This document shows, piece by piece, positions 1 to 9,280 of a stretch of 59,232 nucleotides of DNA. The position numbers were made by a program, and so were the translations under genes. The DNA is from Pseudomonadota bacterium (lineage in GTDB: Bacteria; Desulfobacterota; Desulfobulbia; Desulfobulbales; Desulfocapsaceae), in assembly GCA_018820855.1 (NCBI GenBank), contig JAHJNL010000032.1, positions 1 to 59,232 on the forward strand. The letters are read 5' to 3'. The notes under the pieces are model-generated. The model saw only the letters and a program-made list of their open reading frames with translations. It was not told the DNA's origin and did no database searches. The number at the start of each line of letters is the position of its first letter. The stretch's first letter is position 1.

Positions 1-1676
1 CCTCCGCGGATGAGGCCCTGGCCGGAGCCAGGGATGTGATCGCCGAGTGGATCAATGAAGACGCGGAGATGCGGGCACGTCTGCGCAGGCTCTTTGGCGA
101 GAAAGCAATAATCCATTCTGCAGTTGTGAAAAAAAATGAAGAGGCCGGCAGCAAATTCCGGGATTATTTCGACTGGCAGGAAGAGGCCCGCAAGGCCCCG
201 GGACATCGCTTACTGGCCATGTTTCGCGGCGAGGACGAGAAGGCCCTGAGACTCACCGTCAGACCGGATGACGATCTGGCCATGACCATTCTCAACAAAC
301 AGTATCTGCCCCAGGGAAAATTCCGTGAACAGATGGCACTGGCGGTGGCCGACAGTTATAAAAGATTACTCGGCCCCTCCCTGGAAAAGGAACTTCGAAC
401 CAGTCTCAAGGAAAGGGCTGACCGGGAAGCCATACAGGTCTTTGCCGACAACCTCCGCGAGTTACTCCTGGCTCCGGCCCTGGGGCAAAAGCGGGTCATG
501 GCCCTTGACCCGGGATTCCGTACCGGCGCCAAACTGGTCTGCCTGGACGAACAGGGCAGGTTACTCGATTTCACCACCGTCTACCCCACCCACGGCGGGG
601 CCAGACAACAGGAGGCGGCAAAAAAAGTCGAGGGACTCTGCCGTCAACACCAGATAGAGGCCATTGCTATCGGCAACGGTACGGCCGGTCGTGAGACAGA
701 GCAGTTTGTCCGTGACCTTGATCTGGACAGCAAGATCCTTGTCACCCTGGTCAACGAAAGCGGGGCCTCAATCTATTCTGCCTCAGAAGTTGCCCGCCGG
801 GAATTTCCCGACCATGACATCACTGTCCGCGGTGCCGTCTCCATAGGTCGGCGCCTCCAGGACCCCCTGGCGGAACTGGTCAAACTCGATGCCAAATCAA
901 TAGGGGTCGGTCAATACCAGCACGACGTGAACCAGGCGGAACTGAAAAAAGGTTTGGAAGATGTGGTGGTCAGCTGTGTCAACAGCGTCGGCGTGGAGGT
1001 CAACAGCGCCTCACAGGAACTGCTCACCTATGTCTCCGGCCTGGGTCCCGTTCTGGCTGCCAACATCATAAGCTACCGTGATGAGCATGGCCCGTTTGGC
1101 AGCAGAAAAGAACTGCTGAAGGTTCCCAGACTGGGAGCAAAGGCATTTGAGCAGTGTGCCGGGTTCCTGCGTATCCATGGTGCCAAAAATCCGCTGGACG
1201 ACTCTGCGGTCCATCCGGAACGGTATCAGACCGTGATGCAGATGGTCGCAGACCTCAACTGTAGTGTCCGGAACCTGATCGACAGACAGGAACTCAGGGA
1301 AAAAATCAATCTTGACAAGTATGTCTCTGCAACACTTGGCCTGCCGACCCTTCGTGATATCCTGGGAGAGCTCGCCAAGCCCGGTCGCGATCCGCGCCAA
1401 GAGTTCACCACCTTTGCCTTTGCCGCCGATGTGAACACCATTGACGACCTGATCGCTGAGATGAGACTGCCCGGTATCGTCACCAATGTCACCCGTTTCG
1501 GTGCCTTTGTCGATATCGGAGTCCACCAGGACGGTCTGGTCCATATCAGCCAGCTGGCCGACAGATTTGTGAAAGACCCGGCCGAGGTGGTTAAGGTGGG
1601 GCAGCAGGTGATGGTCCGGGTCCTTGAGGTGGACCAGCAGAGAAAACGGATCGCCCTCTCCCTCAGGGGCCGTTAA
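1..1676 (+). CDS. tex: Tex-family RNA-binding transcription accessory protein, 5' end cut by window
   Basis: The reading frame is open from the first bases (frame starting at base 3), so the N-terminus lies outside the window; a GTG at 36 is internal, not the start. The visible 546 residues show the second half of Tex. An RNase H-like YqgF domain begins near residue 152 (VMALDPGFRTGAKLV), a helix-hairpin-helix segment near 329 (LTYVSGLGPVLAANI), and a C-terminal S1 RNA-binding domain from about 478 (PGIVTNVTRFGAFVDIGV). Tex proteins bind nucleic acid and affect transcription and ribosome-associated processes in the cytoplasm. Full-length family members are about 750-780 residues, so roughly 200 are missing here. 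The gene ends 148 bases before a convergent gene. Identification is firm; the precise physiological role of Tex is not well defined in general. Confidence 0.95.
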   Translation, partial: SADEALAGARDVIAEWINEDAEMRARLRRLFGEKAIIHSAVVKKNEEAGSKFRDYFDWQEEARKAPGHRLLAMFRGEDEKALRLTVRPDDDLAMTILNKQYLPQGKFREQMALAVADSYKRLLGPSLEKELRTSLKERADREAIQVFADNLRELLLAPALGQKRVMALDPGFRTGAKLVCLDEQGRLLDFTTVYPTHGGARQQEAAKKVEGLCRQHQIEAIAIGNGTAGRETEQFVRDLDLDSKILVTLVNESGASIYSASEVARREFPDHDITVRGAVSIGRRLQDPLAELVKLDAKSIGVGQYQHDVNQAELKKGLEDVVVSCVNSVGVEVNSASQELLTYVSGLGPVLAANIISYRDEHGPFGSRKELLKVPRLGAKAFEQCAGFLRIHGAKNPLDDSAVHPERYQTVMQMVADLNCSVRNLIDRQELREKINLDKYVSATLGLPTLRDILGELAKPGRDPRQEFTTFAFAADVNTIDDLIAEMRLPGIVTNVTRFGAFVDIGVHQDGLVHISQLADRFVKDPAEVVKVGQQVMVRVLEVDQQRKRIALSLRGR

Positions 1677-1824
1677 CAGAGTTTTCAACAACCTGGAAAA
1701 GCAGAAAAAACATACTATCTGGACAAGGGCTGATGCTGCGTGGCGCGACGCTCCTAACCATAAATTCTGTAATCGAATTACAGGCTCAACATCTTCTTTA
1801 ACAACCTTGAAGCGAAGGCCTGGT

Positions 1825-2850
1825 TTACTTATCCGGAGAGAGAACAAGCCGAAACCCTACAATCTCGTATCCGATGTCCGGTGCACCAATGCTGCGGGAG
1901 GCCGCGCGCTCATGCTCAGCCGCTAAATACCAGGCACCGCCGCGAACCACACGGTGCGAAAGATCCTCTTCTGGACCTTGAGGATCTACACTGCTGTCAG
2001 GACTGGTATAATAGTACAAACTATACCAGTCCTGGCACCAATCATAGACATTCCCATGCATGTCGTAGATGCCCCAACGGTTAGCCTGCTTCTGGGCTAC
2101 CGGTTTGCTGCCGGATGGATACCCAGCCACACCTCGGCTGATATCACCACCTTCATTGTTGAATTCGTACCAGCCCATGGCATGCAGGTTAGAATTAAAT
2201 GCAAAACCAGTTGTTATACCATTTGCAGAAGTATCAAAGCGGTACGGGTTGGCATAAGCGCTGCTAGTCGTAGCCCGAGCCGCATACTCCCATTCAGCCT
2301 CAGTGGGCAAGCGATAACCGGTACAATCGAAATTCATCCCAACTTCAGTACATATCATCCCTGTACCAGCAGCGCCGACACAACCGGTCAAGTTGTAGCA
2401 CATGCTGCGCCCCTCCCAAAGAGAAAGGGTATTGGCAAAATAGACAGCCTCGAACCAATTCACATTATTGACGGGATAATCATCGCCCGTATGACCAAGG
2501 GAAGGATTTACACCTAAAGCAGTATTGTCAATCATGAGCATATTCCATTGCTTATTCGTCACCTCAGTCGTCTGCAGATAGAAAGATTTCGTTAAGGTGA
2601 CTTGATGCTGGATTTCATTCAAAGACCGACCCGGTTCAGTCTCTGGACTCCCCATAATAAAGACACCAGAAGGAATGAGGTTCAAGTTCATACCAATGGA
2701 ATTGGAAAAATTGTTTTCAATAGGGCTTGTACATTTCTTTCCACCAAGAGGCACGACCACTACCCTCTCAGCAACTGCAAGTGAATAGGTCATTAAGAAC
2801 GTGGTTACAACTCCTGTCAATAACCAGCAAACGCCACTGTTTCTTTTCAT
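1825..2850 (-). CDS. Secreted SUMF1/FGE-fold protein lacking the FGE cysteine pair
   Basis: This 341-residue protein has a signal peptide (about residues 1-27) and then a formylglycine-generating-enzyme-type fold. Diagnostic segments are IPSGVFIMGSPE, TEVTNKQWN, YPVNNVNWFEAVYFAN, GYRLPTEAEWEYAAR, DMHGNVYDWCQDWY and RVVRGGAW near the end. In true FGE the segment after the GGS motif carries two catalytic cysteines; here it reads YLAAEHERAASR with none. It is therefore unlikely to convert cysteine to formylglycine and more likely a binding or structural member of the fold. A GAGGAG ribosome site precedes the ATG. It is convergent with tex and divergent from pstS, with no obvious functional partner. 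The fold is confident; the role is unknown. Confidence 0.85.
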   Translation of the reverse strand: MKRNSGVCWLLTGVVTTFLMTYSLAVAERVVVVPLGGKKCTSPIENNFSNSIGMNLNLIPSGVFIMGSPETEPGRSLNEIQHQVTLTKSFYLQTTEVTNKQWNMLMIDNTALGVNPSLGHTGDDYPVNNVNWFEAVYFANTLSLWEGRSMCYNLTGCVGAAGTGMICTEVGMNFDCTGYRLPTEAEWEYAARATTSSAYANPYRFDTSANGITTGFAFNSNLHAMGWYEFNNEGGDISRGVAGYPSGSKPVAQKQANRWGIYDMHGNVYDWCQDWYSLYYYTSPDSSVDPQGPEEDLSHRVVRGGAWYLAAEHERAASRSIGAPDIGYEIVGFRLVLSPDK

Positions 2851-3281
2851 ACGCTCTCCTCTTTTCAGACTAGCTGGTAATGGTAAAAATCAACAGGTAC
2901 TTCTGTAGCAGTTACCCGAGACAAGACAGAGAACCATACTTTTCATCCAAGACATATTACCAGAGCTATTCATCCATGAATAGGAACACCTCTCTCTAAA
3001 ACTATCACAAAAACACGATATTTCAAAACACAAGGATTCCCAGAGCAAGACAAACAGGATATTAACGTAAAAAATGAAGAAGTTAAAAAATCAAGCCAGG
3101 CGCACTGGCATGAAAAGGTATAAACCGACATATCATTTCCTTACTTACCCCACAAATCCCTATAATAATGACAATCTCCATCATGATTTCCTATTAGACC
3201 GGCAGCACGCTTCAGCGTATAGTCATTTGCAGCATATCGTTATTTCCTATACTCTCAATATACTTTACCAAGGAGGATACA
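2851..3281. other. Intergenic region between SUMF1 gene and pstS
   Basis: This is a 431-base divergent intergenic stretch, AT-rich in its second half. It holds an open frame from 3074 with no family resemblance and no good ribosome site, which I do not accept as a gene. A TATAAT hexamer lies at 3161-3166 without a good -35 box. I do not see a convincing tandem pho box. Confidence 0.6.
3161..3166 (+). promoter_or_regulatory. Candidate -10 element for pstSCAB
   Basis: A perfect TATAAT sits 115 bases upstream of the pstS start. The hexamer 17 bases before it (TCCTTA) matches the -35 consensus poorly, as is common for activator-dependent promoters such as PhoB-controlled pst promoters. The assignment is inferred. 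Confidence 0.3.
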
Positions 3282-4121
3282 ATGAAAAAAGGCATTCACG
3301 TATTATCACTCATGGGGGCCGCAGCGTTTTTTTTGCTGCTTTCCATCACCGGAGCTGCGGCATCTGATCTTGCGCCCTTTGCCGGGCAGGAAGGAGCACT
3401 CAGAATAGCCGGAGGAACAGCTCACATCCCGGTAATGAAGGAGGCGGCCAAGCAGATTATCCAGTCTAACCCGAAAATTCAGATCAGTATTGCCGGGGGT
3501 GGCTCCGGTCTCGGCATCAAACAGGTTGGAGAGGGATTGATCGACATCGGCAATGCGGGGCGCAAACCGACCGATGAAGAGATCAGCAAATATGACCTGA
3601 AACTCTTTCAATGGGCCATTGACGGTGTGGGAACAGTTGTCCATCCTGAAAACAGCGTCAAAGCGCTCAGCAGCGCCCAGCTGCAGGACATCTATACGGG
3701 AAAGATCAGTAATTGGAAGGAACTTGGCGGAACTGATCGGCAGATCAACCTCTACACCCGTGATGAGGCCAGCGGCACGCGCAAGGTCTTCTGGGGAAAA
3801 GCCCTGAACAAGGGTGATATATCGGCCAAGGCCAACGTGGTGATTTCCAACGGTGCCATGAAGACTGCTGTTGCCGGAGACCCTTTCGCCATCGGCTATA
3901 TTTCCGTTGGCCATATAGACCAGAGCGTTGCAGCGATAGCCCTTGACGGGGTGACACCAAACCTGGAGACGGTACGCAGCGGTGACTATAAGGTGTCGCG
4001 CGGCCTCTACAGTCTGAGCAAAGGTGAGCCTTCAGAACTGGCCGGACTCTTTCTCGATTTCATTTTCAGCCCCACTGGACAGCAGATTGTCGCTGAGAAG
4101 GGATTTATCCCGGTTCGTTAA
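3282..4121 (+). CDS. pstS: Phosphate ABC transporter substrate-binding protein PstS
   Basis: This 279-residue periplasmic phosphate-binding protein has a signal peptide ending near ITGAAA. The compact PstS fold shows LRIAGGTAHIPVM at the start, the phosphate-loop segment ISIAGGGSGLGIKQV, a second anion-binding segment TRDEASGTRKVFWG, and AIGYISVG toward the C-terminus. An AAGGAGG ribosome site lies just upstream of the ATG. It is shorter than the E. coli protein (about 346 residues) but typical of the compact PstS subfamily. The stop codon overlaps the pstC start (TAATG), so it heads a translationally coupled pstSCAB operon. No phoU or phoBR follows, so regulators must lie elsewhere. Confidence 0.95.
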   Translation: MKKGIHVLSLMGAAAFFLLLSITGAAASDLAPFAGQEGALRIAGGTAHIPVMKEAAKQIIQSNPKIQISIAGGGSGLGIKQVGEGLIDIGNAGRKPTDEEISKYDLKLFQWAIDGVGTVVHPENSVKALSSAQLQDIYTGKISNWKELGGTDRQINLYTRDEASGTRKVFWGKALNKGDISAKANVVISNGAMKTAVAGDPFAIGYISVGHIDQSVAAIALDGVTPNLETVRSGDYKVSRGLYSLSKGEPSELAGLFLDFIFSPTGQQIVAEKGFIPVR

Positions 4122-4978
4122 TGAATCGTCCGCATTCATTAACCGAATACATCTTTCTGACAGCGGCGGTCTGCAGCGGCCTGCTCACCGCTGCTGTCTT
4201 CATCTTCCTCCTCATCTTCAGCCTGCCGCTCCTGGAAAACGGGCAGCTGACAGATCTGCTCCTCTCGTCCTGGGCACCGGACAAGGGAATGTACGGCATC
4301 TACCCGATGCTGATGGCCAGCCTCACCCTGGCCTGTCTCAGCCTGTCAATCAGCTTTCCGATCAGCCTTGGCTGCAGTTTTGTCATCACCGCTCTGGCCC
4401 CTGCCCGCTTGCGCCGTTTGCTGCTGTCCATGGTCAGACTGATGACCGGAATTCCCACCGTGGTCTACAGTTTTGCCGCCCTCTTCCTCCTGGTGCCGCT
4501 GATGCGCAACATACTCGGACAGGGATCGGGGATGTGTATTCTCACCGCAGCACCGGTACTGGCCCTGCTCATCGCTCCGACCATGATTATCTTTTTTGTC
4601 AACAGCTTTGCAAATGTTCCGCGCAGCGCAACCCTTGCCGTGGACGCACTGGGTGGCAGTGAAATACAAAAACTCCTCTATGTCATGATTCCCCAGGCCT
4701 GGCCGGGAATTATCAACGGTGTTCTTCTTGGTTTCGGCCGGGCCATGGGCGACACCATGGTCAGCCTGATGCTTGCCGGCAACAGCGTATCGCCCTTCAA
4801 CTCCCTGACCCAGTCGGCACGAAGTCTCACCGCCCATATTGCCCTTGTCATGGCCTTTGACTTCGATTCCATGGAATTTAAATCCATCTTTGTCTGTGGA
4901 CTTTTTCTCTACATCGTTACAGCGCTTCTGATGCTGCTTCTGCGCATGACTACTCTCTATTTTTCAGGTAAACGATGA
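4121..4978 (+). CDS. pstC: Phosphate ABC transporter permease PstC
   Basis: This 285-residue inner-membrane permease has about six hydrophobic helices. A binding-protein-dependent transport domain shows the conserved cytoplasmic EAA-type loop around ATLAVDALGGSEIQKLLYVM, where the permease contacts PstB. The segment MTGIPTVVYSFAALFLLVPL is typical of PstC. The start overlaps the pstS stop by one base and the end overlaps the pstA start (ATGA), so the four genes are tightly coupled. PstC pairs with PstA to form the transmembrane channel that receives phosphate from PstS. PstC and PstA are similar; this is called PstC from its position and motifs. Confidence 0.92.
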   Translation: MNRPHSLTEYIFLTAAVCSGLLTAAVFIFLLIFSLPLLENGQLTDLLLSSWAPDKGMYGIYPMLMASLTLACLSLSISFPISLGCSFVITALAPARLRRLLLSMVRLMTGIPTVVYSFAALFLLVPLMRNILGQGSGMCILTAAPVLALLIAPTMIIFFVNSFANVPRSATLAVDALGGSEIQKLLYVMIPQAWPGIINGVLLGFGRAMGDTMVSLMLAGNSVSPFNSLTQSARSLTAHIALVMAFDFDSMEFKSIFVCGLFLYIVTALLMLLLRMTTLYFSGKR

Positions 4979-5856
4979 TGCGCAGATTTATTGAAAGCTC
5001 TATCACCGTCTTTTCCTGGGCCGCCGGACTGCTGCTGACACTGGCTCTTCTGACTCTTGTGGGCTATCTGCTAAAAAAGGGCGGCAGCACCCTTGATGTC
5101 AGCCTCATCTTTGGCGACACCGCCCCCCTGGACGCCCTGATGCTGCGCCGGCAGGTCTTTGACGGCCTCTTTCCCGCCATTATCGGCACCCTTCTGCTCA
5201 TCACCGGCTCTATGCTCATTGCCATACCCGTGGGCATCGCGGCCGGCATATACATGGCCGAATACTGCAGTGGCCGGATCAAATCTTTTTTCAGCCTGCT
5301 CTTTGACATCCTGGCCGGAGTCCCGTCCATCGTCGTCGGCCTGGCCGGACTCTCACTCACAATCTTTCTGCACCGTTATTTCTCAACACAAATCACAACC
5401 AGTCTGTTGATCTCCTGCCTGTCTCTGGCCCTGCTGGTCCTGCCCTACCTGATCCGCACCACGCAGACAGCACTTGAATCCATTGATCCGCTTATCCGCA
5501 GGACCGCACCGGCACTCGGCGCATCACGTCTGCAGAATATTGTCCGGGTGCTCCTGCCCAACTCCATCTCTGAGATTGTCGGCGGCATTATCCTGGCCAC
5601 CGGGCGCTGCGCGGAAGATACCGCCGTGATCATGCTGACCGGAGCAGTTGCCTCAGCAGGCCTGCCCCGTTCCATCTTCAATCAGTACGAGGCCCTGCCC
5701 TTTTACATCTACTACATCTCATCGCAATACACCGGACCCGAGGAACTGGCCCGAGGCTATGGCGCGGCCATTCTCCTGATACTCATCTGCGCCGGTCTGC
5801 TGCTGACCGCCCTGTGGATGCAGCGACGACTGACAACATTGCTCCTCTACAGGTAA
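4975..5856 (+). CDS. pstA: Phosphate ABC transporter permease PstA
   Basis: This 293-residue inner-membrane permease is the second half of the Pst channel. PstA features include GTLLLITGSMLIAIPVGIAA, the strongly conserved GVPSIVVGLAGLSL stretch, and the EAA loop RRTAPALGASRLQNIVRVLLP that docks on PstB. Two adjacent ATG codons (4975 and 4978) could start it; the first overlaps the pstC stop. Six hydrophobic segments are visible. The gene ends six bases before pstB. Assignment is firm from sequence and operon order. Confidence 0.93.
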   Translation: MMRRFIESSITVFSWAAGLLLTLALLTLVGYLLKKGGSTLDVSLIFGDTAPLDALMLRRQVFDGLFPAIIGTLLLITGSMLIAIPVGIAAGIYMAEYCSGRIKSFFSLLFDILAGVPSIVVGLAGLSLTIFLHRYFSTQITTSLLISCLSLALLVLPYLIRTTQTALESIDPLIRRTAPALGASRLQNIVRVLLPNSISEIVGGIILATGRCAEDTAVIMLTGAVASAGLPRSIFNQYEALPFYIYYISSQYTGPEELARGYGAAILLILICAGLLLTALWMQRRLTTLLLYR

Positions 5857-5862
5857 CCCTCA

Positions 5863-6594
5863 ATGGAATCTCCAATTAAAATCAGCACCCAGGCCCTCTG
5901 TTTTTATTATCATCAGCAACAGGTGCTGCACGATATCAGCCTGCAGCTCCCAACCAATCGGATAACGGCCATTACCGGGCCGTCCGGCTCCGGCAAATCC
6001 ACCTTTCTCATGATTCTCAACAGGTTGTGGGAAGAAATCGAGGGCTGCTCCATATCGGGGAAGGTGACAGTGGAGCTGGACGGACGCCTGCAGGATATCA
6101 ACAACAAGGCGTTGCCCGCCCGCGTCCTGCGTCGCAAGGTGGGCATGGTCTTTCAGCAGCCGAACCCTCTGCCCATGTCCATTTTTAAAAATATATCTTT
6201 TCCTCTGCGTCTCGCCCATATCAGTGATAAAAACCAGACAGGGCATGCAGTGGAAAACGCACTCAGACAAGTGCATCTCTGGGATGAAGTCAAGGACAGG
6301 CTCAACGATGACGGCCGCCGACTCTCAGGAGGCCAACAGCAGCGCCTGTGCCTGGCAAGGGCCCTTGTTCTCAAGCCCGAAGTCCTGCTCCTGGACGAAC
6401 CCACCTCCTCCCTTGACCCCGAGGCCAGTGCAGCCATCGAAGAGTTGCTCCTCGCCCTGAAAGCACAATGCACCCTGATCATGGTTTCCCATTACCAGGA
6501 CCAGATCCAGCGCATCGCCGACCTGCGCTTCGAAGTGCGCGAGGGTCGATTCATATCTCCTCACACAGAATACAAATCGGCCTCTGATGTTTAG
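5863..6594 (+). CDS. pstB: Phosphate ABC transporter ATPase PstB
   Basis: This 243-residue ATPase energises phosphate import from the cytoplasmic face. Walker A is GPSGSGKST at residues 39-47. The Q-loop MVFQQPNPLPMSIF, which is characteristic of PstB, lies near 96-109, the signature LSGGQQQR near 157, and Walker B LLLDEPTSSLDP near 174, followed by the H-loop MVSHY. It is the last gene of pstSCAB. The next gene is convergent, starting 22 bases beyond, and phoU is absent from this position. Confidence 0.95.
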   Translation: MESPIKISTQALCFYYHQQQVLHDISLQLPTNRITAITGPSGSGKSTFLMILNRLWEEIEGCSISGKVTVELDGRLQDINNKALPARVLRRKVGMVFQQPNPLPMSIFKNISFPLRLAHISDKNQTGHAVENALRQVHLWDEVKDRLNDDGRRLSGGQQQRLCLARALVLKPEVLLLDEPTSSLDPEASAAIEELLLALKAQCTLIMVSHYQDQIQRIADLRFEVREGRFISPHTEYKSASDV

Positions 6595-6616
6595 GAAGCT
6601 GAATCTCAAAGAAAGT

Positions 6617-7624
6617 TCAACAGCAATGTTTCTTTAAAGCGATTGTAACCTGATGTAACAATTTATCTGCTGAAATATCTATGACAACATCAGATTGGGG
6701 AACATAGCCCTCAGATGAAATATCAAACAAATACCTGTTAGGAAGATAATTCTCAATTACAACCAAACCCTTTTCATTGGATGTTCTCGTTTCATTATAT
6801 CTTTGACGACAAATCACCTTCGCTCCCGATACAGGGCTTTCAGTATCCCCGTCAATTACAGTCAACTGAAGTGCAACCTTTGCTCTTTGTCTTATTTTTG
6901 CCGGGAAAAAAGGCATTTTCCCCAACAATTTGTTTTTTATTCTTTTCATCCTGCTAGCCTCCGGCAACAGAATGTTCAGATTTTTATCACTCTTTTTATG
7001 CAAAACGGCTATGCCGAATCCATCTCTGGTGGGCATTTCGATTAATTCGATGTCATTGGGAACAGTACGATAGGCCTTAAGATGATCAATTAATACACGA
7101 GGACCACGAACACCACACATCTCAGGATAAATATCGTGAATAATGACATACCCACCTACACGCACATCATTATAATAAGTGTTGAAATCCCCGAAAACTC
7201 CGTTCACAGAATGGTCACCATCAATATAGAGTAGATCAATTTTATTTTTTATCTGATTTTTGATTTCTGGATACACCACTGTCGAATAGCCTTTGATGTA
7301 AGTAAGGATGTCTTCCAATCCAGCTTTTTTCCTATAATATTCAGCGACATCTTGACGATTCTGCATTCCCCTGCCGGTATCAACTTTATGATCAAAAGCA
7401 TCAATTGAGATAATTCTACCAAAAGACAATTCCTGTAAGGCTTTTGCAAAATGCAATGTAGAAAAACCTATAAAACAACCTATCTCTACCACCAGCAACG
7501 GACGCAACATTTTAGCAATACAATAATAATACTGCGCCACATCAATATTGACAGAAGCTGGGTGAGAGCAAGGTAGTTGATGAACTTCCTCGATAATCTC
7601 TGCTAACGATATTTGATTACTCAC
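6617..7624 (-). CDS. Class I SAM-dependent methyltransferase with C-terminal carboxypeptidase-regulatory-like domain
   Basis: The N-terminal two thirds form a Methyltransf_24-type Rossmann domain. The SAM-binding motif VVEIGCFIGFSTLHFA is near residue 45, FGRIISIDAFDHK carries the acidic ribose-contacting residue, and LLYIDGDHSVNGVFGDF is the motif typical of rhamnosyl O-methyltransferase/CmcI-like enzymes. The last 75 or so residues (LTVIDGDTESPVSGAKVICR onward) resemble a CarboxypepD_reg/Cna-B beta-sandwich. I place the start at a GTG (7624) because GAGGA lies seven bases upstream; a GTG at 7636 in the same frame is the alternative. It sits near a membrane GT-C-like gene on the same strand, so a role in surface glycan methylation is plausible. 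The substrate is unknown. Confidence 0.8.
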   Translation of the reverse strand: MSNQISLAEIIEEVHQLPCSHPASVNIDVAQYYYCIAKMLRPLLVVEIGCFIGFSTLHFAKALQELSFGRIISIDAFDHKVDTGRGMQNRQDVAEYYRKKAGLEDILTYIKGYSTVVYPEIKNQIKNKIDLLYIDGDHSVNGVFGDFNTYYNDVRVGGYVIIHDIYPEMCGVRGPRVLIDHLKAYRTVPNDIELIEMPTRDGFGIAVLHKKSDKNLNILLPEASRMKRIKNKLLGKMPFFPAKIRQRAKVALQLTVIDGDTESPVSGAKVICRQRYNETRTSNEKGLVVIENYLPNRYLFDISSEGYVPQSDVVIDISADKLLHQVTIALKKHCC

Positions 7625-7759
7625 TATTATCCTCACATTCCGGTTTAAATGGTGCTAAGTAGTCGATCCATAATCTTCAACAGACGACATAATAATCCTG
7701 CGTCTCACTGTCTCGACAGAGACAGTCTCAATTTTTCTTTTTTGCACAATGAATTCCTC

Positions 7760-9280
7760 TCAGTCTTCTGCTAGACCATGAGCTGAATCAGCTCTCTGTT
7801 GTCGGTGTTCCATAAAAATACAGCTAAGTGAGGGCAATGCGAGTAATGGTGTCATTTTGAGAAATTTAATCCACTCCGTTGGCTCAGCATTGTCAGGCAA
7901 AAACGGAAGATAGAAAATCAGTGAATGAATCTCTTGCCAGGAAAACAGCGGCTGGAATCCGGCAAACCACCACTTCGGATGAGGTGCCAGCCAAAAAAGC
8001 TGCGCCAGACTGAGCGAACCGAGACCCACCAGCCAGAACATTTTGCCTTTTCTCCCCTTGTCCTCCTGTAGCCAGATACCTGCAAGTACAAAGAACAAAA
8101 GCTGGGGAATGACAAAATAACGACCTCGCGGACAGGTTCCCGCACCCCAATCGTCAAAAGCGGCAACAAGGACCAACAGGACACTCAGTGCGCTTACCAG
8201 ACAGATGTGATTAAGGGTTACAGCCCTGCTTCTTAAAATTTTCCACAGCATTGCCGGAAGAAGCAAAATTGCCGGGAAATGCCAGACCCACCCCTGCCTC
8301 GCATCAAATAAGATCTGCAACAGCCTTTCCGGAATTTTCCCCCAGCTGAATCCCATGGTGGTATTGTGCTGTATGGGGTAAGGCACACCAAAACGATGCC
8401 AGCAGTACCAGGCAAACAACAAGCCGCTGCTCCCCAGTATAAAGACAGCGGCCACTTTCTGTTTTTTTGTTGGTAAGTTGAAAAAGCCTCCTGCACAGAT
8501 AATCAAAGTAGCCAGTATGATCCGGTCTGAAAACCAAATGACAATGGCTGCCAAAGCAAATGGAATCAGGTTAGTCCGTCCAGGCTTAAGAAAGAGCATA
8601 GAGATTAACGCAAGTAATATGCCGGAAGGAATTTCAGGATATGCTTGGTTCACATAAAAATAGACAGGAGGCGACAACCCACAAAGGAGACAGAGGACAA
8701 GAACAGAGGCAAGAGGTATGGTCACGGCCTGAGAGAGGTAATAAACACTGAACCCGCAGAACAGAGCAAAGCAGAAGGAGATGATAGTGTAGCTCCAGAA
8801 TCGCTGATTATGATCTGCCAGAAAAAATACCGGAGCCAGGAGAACTGAAGTACCCGGACGATGCCGCATAAAACGGGCATCTCCCCACTGTTCTTTTTGG
8901 TTAATGAGCCGGTTATGTGACAATGAATTATAAAACTGAAAACCACTCCCTACATAAGAACGGTGCTGGAAGAGCTGATAGTCCTTACTGGCTACATTAT
9001 TCGCCAGATTGAGATCACCATCCCTGGCAATACTCACTGCAGTCATGAGGTAGGCGGGTTCATCACCGGTAAGGAGAAACTCTCGCCTGGACTCATCAGC
9101 ATTGAACGGAACAAGAAGAACTCTTGTGTAACCCGTCAAAAAGAAAACAACTGCCATAACAACAAATGCCCACAGGATCGCATGGCGGCGCCCCTGGTAT
9201 TTTGCCGAGAGTATTGCAATTATGAGTAAAAGGATTACGGAGCTTGTATATGCGGAAAATAACTGGAGATAGGCGGACAT
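7760..9280 (-). CDS. Polytopic membrane protein, probable GT-C/PMT-like glycosyltransferase
   Basis: This 506-residue protein is dominated by about ten to twelve hydrophobic segments, the first at residues 10-25. Between the second and third lies a hydrophilic loop containing LLTGDEPAYLMTAVSIAR. Such an acidic loop after the first helices is typical of GT-C membrane glycosyltransferases (ArnT/PMT/GT39-like), where it holds the catalytic aspartate. No soluble domain is visible. AGAGG precedes the ATG by six bases. Upstream on the same strand is a non-coding stretch; downstream is the methyltransferase gene, 135 bases away. The GT-C assignment rests on topology and the acidic loop only; it could be another polytopic family. 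Confidence 0.5.
   Translation of the reverse strand: MSAYLQLFSAYTSSVILLLIIAILSAKYQGRRHAILWAFVVMAVVFFLTGYTRVLLVPFNADESRREFLLTGDEPAYLMTAVSIARDGDLNLANNVASKDYQLFQHRSYVGSGFQFYNSLSHNRLINQKEQWGDARFMRHRPGTSVLLAPVFFLADHNQRFWSYTIISFCFALFCGFSVYYLSQAVTIPLASVLVLCLLCGLSPPVYFYVNQAYPEIPSGILLALISMLFLKPGRTNLIPFALAAIVIWFSDRIILATLIICAGGFFNLPTKKQKVAAVFILGSSGLLFAWYCWHRFGVPYPIQHNTTMGFSWGKIPERLLQILFDARQGWVWHFPAILLLPAMLWKILRSRAVTLNHICLVSALSVLLVLVAAFDDWGAGTCPRGRYFVIPQLLFFVLAGIWLQEDKGRKGKMFWLVGLGSLSLAQLFWLAPHPKWWFAGFQPLFSWQEIHSLIFYLPFLPDNAEPTEWIKFLKMTPLLALPSLSCIFMEHRQQRADSAHGLAED

Noticed and set aside
1011-1847. 278-codon minus-strand open frame overlapping tex
   Set aside because: The tex frame is conserved throughout this stretch (HhH and S1 domains); the antisense product resembles nothing.
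2851-3281. pho box upstream of pstS
   Set aside because: I looked for tandem CTGTCAT-like repeats and found none that convinced me.
3074-3367. 97-codon plus-strand frame upstream of and overlapping pstS
   Set aside because: It overlaps pstS in another frame and has no homology, signal peptide or good ribosome site.
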